From Gnetum montanum (Eukaryota; Streptophyta; Gnetopsida; Gnetales; Gnetaceae), in the NCBI GenBank assembly GCA_015680685.1, contig MNCI01006585.1:464479-528478 (forward strand): 64,000 nucleotides of DNA, given 5' to 3'. The position numbers and the translations under genes were made by a program. A model generated the notes under the pieces. It saw only the letters and a list, made by a program, of their open reading frames with translations, was not told where the DNA came from and did no database searches. Position 1 is the stretch's first letter. Each line of letters begins with the position of its first letter. Positions 57,111 to 64,000 of the stretch are shown here, in pieces.

Positions 57111-60100
57111 ATCTCCCCCATGACTAAGTTGGAAGGAGGAGATCCAAAAAATAGAATGTGGTTGTCCATTTGTTAAGGTGGTATTTACACTGGCCTGTCT
57201 TGGTTCAAAGAAAGGCTTTACTTGTTGGAATTACTTTTTATTTGGGCTATAAGGTTTGTAGATTATCATGGTCCCAGAGGAAAAGGTTTGATCAATTATA
57301 TAAGGTCCCTTCCACAATGTTTGGAATTTTGCCTTTTGGGGTACATGTGTAGGATTCTAGTAGAGGACCTTATCTCCTAGTTGAAGTTTTACTTTCTTGA
57401 TTCTAAGGTCATGACATTGCTTGTTAAATGTCTTGTTCACCTCATTCAAGGATAGGGCCACTAATCAATTTTCATCTAGCACGTTCAAGTTGATCCATCT
57501 TTCTTTTTGTGATAGACTTAGGTCAAGATTTAAATCACAAGCTGTTGAGAGTGTACAGAGCTCAAATTGAATTAGGAGCATTGGAAATTTTCCATACACT
57601 AATTCGTAGGGAGAATAGCCAATAGGACGTTTCCAAGTTGAATGATAAGCTTAGAGAGCATCATTAAGATTTGTACTCCAATCCTTGCTATATTTGCTAA
57701 TGGTTCATGTTAGTATTTTTTTAATCTCTTGGTTGGTTACCTCTGCTTGACCATTGACTTGGGGGTGGTAAGATGTTGTTAATTTATGTTCTACCCCTAA
57801 GTGTTGCATTAACTTTCTAAAGGTGGCACCTATGAAATGAGTTCCATTATCAGAATTTAGTGAATGTGGCACCCCAAACCTATTCACAATATTTTGTTGT
57901 ATAAATTTGGTAGCAGTGAATGATGTACAATTAGTACTGGCTACTACATCTACACATTTTGTGTAGTAATCAGTTGCTACTATAATATACACCTTCCCAT
58001 TGGACATGGGTGTGATGGGATCCATGAAGTTAACACTCCATATGTTGAAAGGTTCTAGTGGTTGAATCCACTCCTAAGGAGCTTCCATGTGAGTGGTCAT
58101 CCCCCCATCTGATTGACAAAGTTCACAAGACTTGATGAACATGTGGGCATCCCTGAAGATTATAGGCCAATAGTATCTTGCCATTAGGATTTTTATGGTC
58201 GTGCATCTCCCTGCATAGTGGCCTCCACAAGGTCCTTCAAGAGCATCCTAGAGGACGCATAGTTGATCTTTGTTAGGGACACACCAATGAATCAGGTCTT
58301 CTACACACACCTTGCAGAGGTGTCCATTAATTTCCATGAAGTATTTGACCTGATGAAGAAATTGTTGCTTCTTCCTAAAATCCAAGTCTGATGGCATCTC
58401 CTGAGTAAAAAGATATGTGAGGATGCCATTATACCATATTTCTTTTGTAGGAGTTTGTTCACTTGTTGCTCCTATAAAGAAGAGTTCATCTGAAAACTGA
58501 TCAGAGAGTGGGCTCTCCTCATCTTTATTATCCCATCTTAAGTGAGAGAGGTGGTCAATGACCACATTCTTGGTCCCTTTTCAATATACCATAGTGAGAT
58601 CGAATTCATGTAAGATCACAAGCCATCGTATGACATGAGGGCTCACCATTGGCTTGTTCATGAAGAAGAAAATTGCATTATGGTCTGTATGCGCAAATAC
58701 TTTGTAACCAAGCACATAGTGCTTGAACTTTTCTAGAGCGTACACCACTATCATTAGTTCTTTCTCCATGGTGGTGTAATTTGACTATGCTCCCACAATG
58801 CTTCAACTCACATAGTAGATATAGTATGGAAATTTCTTATCGTCCATCTACGTGAGTATTACTCCCAAGGTAGTTAGATGCATTTGTCATGATTTGGAAG
58901 GGTTTGGACTAGTCTGGTGCTTATAGAATTGGTGTTTCTATGAGTTTCTTCTTTAATTATTGGAATGCATGTTCACATTCTTTGGTCTAGATGAAAGGTG
59001 CATCTTTCTTTGTAAGCTCTACCAACGACTTTGCGATCTTAGAGAAAGTCTCAATAAATTGCTGGTACTAGCTAGTGTGTCCAAAGAATGACCAAACATT
59101 TTTAATGGTCTCTAGTTGGCATGTTATTCCTTGGATGACCCTTATCTTTTCTAGGTCTACCTTAATCCCTCTCTGTGAAATTTGGTGCCCTAGCATAATG
59201 CCTTCTTAGACAATGAGATGGCTCTTTTGCCAGTTGAGTCATAAATTTATCTCAACACATCTTTTCAATACTTGCTCTAGGCAGTCCAAGGCTTGCTTGA
59301 ATGTAGCTCCATATGTGGAGAAGTTATCCATGAAGACTTCAACACCACTACCAATCTATTATTGAAAGATACTAAGGACAAAGTGTTGAAATGTTGCAAG
59401 GGCATTGCACATACCAAATGGCATCTTACAGTATGCAAAAGTCCCCTAGGGACTCATGAATGTTATCTTGGCCTAATCTTCTAGAGTAATTTGGATTTGG
59501 TTATAGCCACTATAACTGTCCAAAAAAACTATAATAACAATGCCCAGATATGGTGTCTAATACTTGATCTACAAATGGCAAAGGAAAGTGATCTTTAAAT
59601 GTTGCCATATTCAATAGCCTGAACTTGATGCAAACTCATCATTTACCACATTTCTTTGGTATAATTACGAGTGGACTAACCCACTCACTATTCACAATTG
59701 GATAGATGAACCTTTCCTTGAGGAGTTGCTCTATTTCCTCTTTGGTAATTTACTTCAATTTGGGGTTTAGCTACCTCTGTAGCTACCATCTAGGCTTCAT
59801 GGCCAGGTTAGTGTAGATGCAATGCTGGCATATCCTTGGATCAATTTTTGTTAGCTCTAGATATGACCAAGAAAAGGATGTTAACCATTTGTTCAGCACC
59901 TTCAACAACTTTTCTTTTTGTTTTGGAGCAAGTTTGACATTAATTATGATTCGTTTGCCATTCTTTAAAAATGGATACTCCATTTCAACTAGTAAATTTT
60001 TTACTTCTAAGGGCTCCTTCTTGAAGTGATTAAGGATTTCCAACTTTCCCCAATAGTTATCATCATCTCCATTAGAGAGTTGGGAATGAACTTGTTCAAT

Positions 60101-60700
60101 TTTGTCCATGCCTTCAACATATGCACAAGTTAGGCTCTTAGTTGGTTCCATGCATATTGTGATGCTATTTGAGTTAGTTATGTGCCACTAGGTGCCCTCC
60201 TATTTTGTGGCCAATACATAAAAATACCTTTGAATGTTAATTTCTTATGCACATTGATTGCATGATTTAATGTATGTACTCTTGATTAATCAAATCTTTT
60301 GCATGCGATTGCACCCATTATGGCTATACATGATGCATGGAATATGCTTCTTCTTGATCTTGCCTAGTTCATTTTCCTTGGATATTTCTAAAGATAGGTC
60401 CCTTATATCCATTCTTGTGTTGACCATGCTTAACCAAGCTCTTCCCATAATGATGGGAAATTCACTTTTGCATTTGTCCACCTTGATCACTAGAAAGTCA
60501 ACAAGATAGGACCACCCACAAACTATGGTCATAATGTCCTCTACTAATCCTAGAGGAACAATAATTGACTGATCTACTAATTCTAGACGAATGTTGCTCT
60601 TCTTGAGAGGTGGTAGGTTTCAAGCCTTATACATGTTATGGGAGATGAGATTAACTCTTGAACCAGAATTAAGAAGAGCTTTGCATGGCTCATGTCTAGT
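57111..60700 (-). pseudogene. Gypsy-C pol (protease, RT, RNase H, integrase), decayed
   Basis: Protease at about 60290-60700 (LLNSGSRVNL, catalytic Asp changed to Asn; FPIIMGRAWLSMVNTRM). RT at about 58870-60151 (KLAPKQKEKLLKVLN, LTKIDPRICQHCIY; catalytic motif VFMDNFS at 59318-59337). RNase H at 58248-58790 (MEKELMIVVYALEKFKHYVL). Integrase at 57160-58250 (MDPITPMSNGKVYIIVATDY, NSDNGTHFIGATFRKLMQHL, SYHPQVNGQAEVTNQEIKK, so the DDE-core D and E are visible). Frames are broken between domains. It is close to gypsy-B in sequence. Confidence 0.85.
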
Positions 60701-63255
60701 GATTTATAGATAGATGAGTGGACCTTCTAGATTAGATCTTTTTGTAGGAAGATTGCTAGCCTTAATCCAATCGAAAATAGCATGAGTTAACATTATAGTG
60801 TGGATCCAAGGCAACACTTGGTTTGAAGGGCACTTGAAGGTATTTTATGCAAAGGATGAGGATGATGGAGATGCAGGGTGATTAGCTAAACTAGGTTGTG
60901 AGGGTTGGAGAGGACTGTTGGGTTAGAAGAAAGGTCTTTTTCTTAATCGATTGTCTAAACCACTTGGTTAAAAATGGGTTATGAGTGTATAGCCCTCATA
61001 ACATTTTGTTGTTGTGGCTATGGAGGAATCTCACCTTGCATGGATGGAGCAGGAGGTAACTAGGTTGAAGGTGGAGATGTATGTGCAGAGGGATGTGGAG
61101 GATGATATGGATATGGATTTTTCCCTTAATTAGATGGTGAATGTGTTTGGTAATACTCTGGAGGATAATAGTGATGTTGGAATGATGTTCGACTTACAGA
61201 ACTTCTATGGGAGATGGGTTGCTGACCATAGTACCCATATGGATTTGGTTGCCTATAAAGGTACTACTACCTTGGCGATGGCATTCCCCATGATTGTGGT
61301 TGGTACCACTATTGGTATTGTTCATACAGTTGTGGAGGAGTTCCACTTGGGTAGTAAGCTTGTTGTTGTTGGTGGAATTGCCTTGGATTTCCTTGAGGAT
61401 AAGGCATTAGCCTTGGAGCTTGCCTATGTGCTAAGTGAGGATTCAGTGTGTACACTCTATACTCTTATAAATTTGACATGATAGGACAACATCCCTTTGG
61501 ATGTTCATATTGATAGATGTCATATTCATTTTTATCATCAAAGTCAAACTCCGAAACTTCCTCTATTGTAGTAGCTTTGCCCTTACCTCTTTGGTAGGCA
61601 CATTCAGCTTCTTTTCACCTTCTACAATTTTGATCACTATTTTGCTCTTTGGATTCTTCAGCAATCTTCAAAGCAGTTTGAAATTTTTCATTCAAATAGT
61701 CCCATAATTTGTCAACCTTGGCCAAAATATCATAAACAAATTTTTGAATGGGTAGGATCTTCCTGTTCATCACTTTATCAAGTGGTGATTCCTCCTCGTC
61801 ACAAAATTAGACCTCTTGTTTCTGAGGAAAGGATCCCTATTATATTCTTCAGCACTTTCCCTTTTTTGTAGCTCACCTTCTTCTTTTGCTACCTACTCAA
61901 TTAGCCTTTGGATTTGATGAGCTCTCAGTTTAGACAATCTTCCTTGGGCATACACCCCAAGGGTTCTTGTTATTTCTACTCTAAGCCCATCTTGAATGTG
62001 GCAAAGTTGATCCCTCTGAGAATAATCATGACTAAGACATTGGTGTAAAAGTGAATAGTATCGGTCCATGGTAGCATCCAAGGGTTCATGTGCTCCCTAT
62101 TTCCAGCCTTGGATTTACCTTCTTAGATTAGACACTCTAGAGTACATTTGGTATTTGTCATTAAACAGCTCTAGCATGGTACTCCATCTATGATAGACTC
62201 CGAATCCAAAGACCAATACCAACTTTCAACTTCCTTCAGGAGTATCCTTGGGAAAAGCTTGAGTTCCTACCATTCATTCTCTATGTTCTATAAGACACAT
62301 GTATCATGAAAAGCTTGTAGATATGTTTGTGGATCAGAGTTGTATCCCCCCTCAAATCTTGGAATATTGTTCATGTCTAAGTGCTTAATTTGACTATCTT
62401 TCATATGCTTGGTTGAAATTTTAATTGCCTCTACAATGTTGAGCTTACTTCAAGTTGCTAACAAAGGTTCATCATCATCATTGTGTTAATGAAACTGATG
62501 ATGGTTTTGGCCACCCCTTCAATTTTGGTGGCCTTCACGATCATTATTATCTTGTTGATCACCTTCATCATGGTTGTTTTGATGACAACTTCCATGAAAA
62601 CCATCAAATGAAGAGGAATGTTTGGAATTGGATGAAGAGGATGGATAGGAAGATGGATCACCACTGCCATTGCAATGTCTGCCACTACTCTTATGCTTAT
62701 TATGATTACCATCCTTGGATCCCTTGTGATTGTGATGCTTTCCCAAGTTCCTACCTTGGCTATCACTCTTTCTTGAACCTACTCTATGCATAGTGGATTG
62801 AAGGTTCAGGTTCATACCCTTGTCACTAGTATTAGGGGGTGGAGAATCTTCATGTTGAGAACCTTTTGTAGGAGGATCCTCATTGTCATCTTGATTTGGT
62901 AGGAACAAGGGACTAGTATAATATTTCTCCTTTGTAGCTTCATGGAGTTTCTCCTAATGTTGATCTTGTTTGCATTGTATTTCAGTGAGATAGTAGTTTT
63001 GAGTGTCATATCCATCCACAATGTATTCTTTATGAAGATATGCTATGTCCAACTTCTTAAGGGTTTTGAATAGCATCCTAGGCATAGAATGATTAGAAGG
63101 CAAGATGACGTTGTCTTCCATATCACACCATTGCAACTGTGCATCCTAATGTAAGATGAAGGTGAAACAAACTCATCTAGATGAGTGTATACCACCTTGC
63201 ATTCTCGTGGGACTGGTAGTTTGGTATCTTTGTGCTTGTAAGAAGAAGAAGACAT
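60701..63255 (-). pseudogene. Gypsy-C gag, decayed
   Basis: Starts MSSSSYKHKDTKLPVPRECK at 63255, parallel to gypsy-B. Capsid block at 61893-62081 (DRYYSLLHQCLSHDYSQRDQ, GLRVEITRTLGVYAQGRL). The linker at 62455-62910 is His/Ser/Lys/Asn-rich. The C-terminal tail (about 61000-61450) is Tyr/Pro/Gln-rich. Stops separate the parts. Confidence 0.78.
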
Positions 63256-63389
63256 TTTGTAAAACAAAATAAAATTATAAGTATTCTTTTATAATTCTAT
63301 GTATAGTGGGGATAATATTGACCTTTAGGTTTGTACAATGATATTAATGGTATTCACTTAGACCTAATTAGTGCACATTCCACAAACAA

Positions 63390-63409
63390 AGTTAATGGCA
63401 ATGGGCCAA
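63390..63409 (-). other. Gypsy-C primer-binding site
   Basis: Minus strand reads TTGGCCCATTGCCATTAAC next to the LTR end, a decayed tRNA-Asp-type site. Confidence 0.7.
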
Positions 63410-64000
63410 TGATGAGTGGTGAGGTACATAGAATTATACAAATCACAAAGCATTCATGCACGATTTGATCAAATTCCGTGGACTTTATTGTTTCCAGTGC
63501 ACTAGTCCTTTAGGAAGTGAGTCTAGCCCTAAAGTCAATCATTATCTTTCCAATTACACTTGTGACGTTCGTTGGTATGGTTAAGTGTAACTAAGGCATA
63601 TGATTTTTATCATTTTGTATTTTATAGTTTGGTGCTCAAAATGTGGATAAAAGGAATTTAATTGACTAAACTAAACTAACTAATCAACTAGCATTTAACT
63701 ATTCCTAACATAAGCATTGGATCCCACTTTCCGTACATGTCCTAAACCCACGTATCCACTATTAGGTGACCAAGCACTATGCTACTGAGCATACCAAGCA
63801 ATAATGTTGCTGGGATTACCAAGAGAATATGTGTTATGCTTGAAGTAGTCATACTTATGTGTGTAATCTATTTGGCTTAATTACTTCATTAATGTAATAA
63901 CTAGAAAATATTTAATAACTAATGAAAACCATTTAATAAATAATTGAAAATATTGAATGCATAATTGAAATAGCTAATCTATCCAAAGTGCTACAAGGTT
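63410..64000 (-). repeat. Gypsy-C 5' LTR, truncated by the window end
   Basis: Collinear with 35885-36480, for example GGACTTTATTGTTTCC and AACTAGCATTTAACTATTCC. It contains a local extra copy of the GCTACTGAGCATACCAAGCA/GCTGGGATTACCAAG type (63780-63825) absent from the 3' LTR. Confidence 0.88.

Larger units (their letters stand above)
35885..64000 (-). mobile_element. Gypsy-C: gypsy element, interrupted by gypsy-B, running off the window
   Basis: Minus-strand parts: 5' LTR from 63410 to beyond the window end, primer site, gag about 61000-63255, pol about 57110-60700, spacer, internal promoter-like palindrome (55715), accessory ORF (N-terminus lost in the N gap, rest 37060-39254), polypurine tract and 3' LTR 35885-36810. 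Gypsy-B (39255 to the gap) is inserted within the accessory ORF. The left flank is ACTAT (35880-35884); the right flank is outside the window. RT reads FMDN and protease reads NSGS, so the copy is dead. Confidence 0.82.

Noticed and set aside
61134-61481. 115-codon plus-strand ORF with alternating Gly/Val
   Set aside because: Antisense of the Tyr/Pro/Gln-rich gag tail of gypsy-C; the parallel plus-strand ORF at 51816 in gypsy-B is the same artefact.
62455-62793. His/Asp/Tyr-rich plus-strand ORF
   Set aside because: Antisense shadow of the His/Ser/Lys-rich linker of gypsy-C gag on the minus strand.

Overview
The window is nuclear DNA of a land plant with a repeat-rich genome. The evidence is one spliced protein-kinase gene with plant-type introns at the left edge, followed by about 60 kb of nested LTR retrotransposons with LINE, SINE and host-gene debris. 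The sequence alone does not fix the species; a large-genome lineage such as a gymnosperm is possible but unproven. No bacterial-type features, rRNA or tRNA genes or CRISPR arrays are present.

Region 1 (1-3813): a complete nine-exon alpha-type Aurora kinase gene on the minus strand (300 codons plus stop, all splice sites GT/AG, all catalytic motifs present). AACGG mitosis-specific activator (MSA)-like motifs lie just upstream of the start codon and in intron 1.

Region 2 (3814-32282): one very old Ty1/copia element split by later insertions. Gypsy-1 (4190-17494, minus) sits inside its 5' LTR and itself carries a solo LTR (5683-6573, target duplication CTATG). Gypsy-2 (17977-27119, plus, target duplication GTGAT) sits in the copia leader. 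The decayed copia gag-pol and the 3' LTR close the block.

Region 3 (32283-35884): remnant of another copia-like element, a solo LTR with a perfect CTTAT duplication, RTE-type LINE pieces, a tRNA-derived SINE with 17-bp target duplications, and a 26-bp perfect inverted repeat.

Region 4 (35885-64000): gypsy-C (minus, 5' LTR running off the window end), interrupted inside its accessory ORF by gypsy-B (39255 to the N gap). Gypsy-B is in turn interrupted by two TG...CA insertions with perfect 5-bp duplications (43859-47062, ATACT; 48279-50642, AAGGG), best read as long solo LTRs. The first carries an intronless enoyl-CoA delta-isomerase pseudogene with three nonsense codons.

The most interesting pattern is in the gypsy family. 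These elements look Athila/OTA-like, with a tRNA-Asp-type primer site (general knowledge). Three of the four carry or carried a long accessory ORF between integrase and the 3' LTR. In all three, a second internal promoter-like segment lies upstream of that ORF and repeats the same element-specific palindromic half-sites found next to the LTR TATA box: TGATATTG in gypsy-1, CGATATTGG in gypsy-2, and GAGGCCTAGTYGAC in gypsy-C. This suggests that LTR and accessory gene share a co-diverging operator. Gypsy-2 has lost all of pol but keeps gag, the internal promoter and the accessory ORF.
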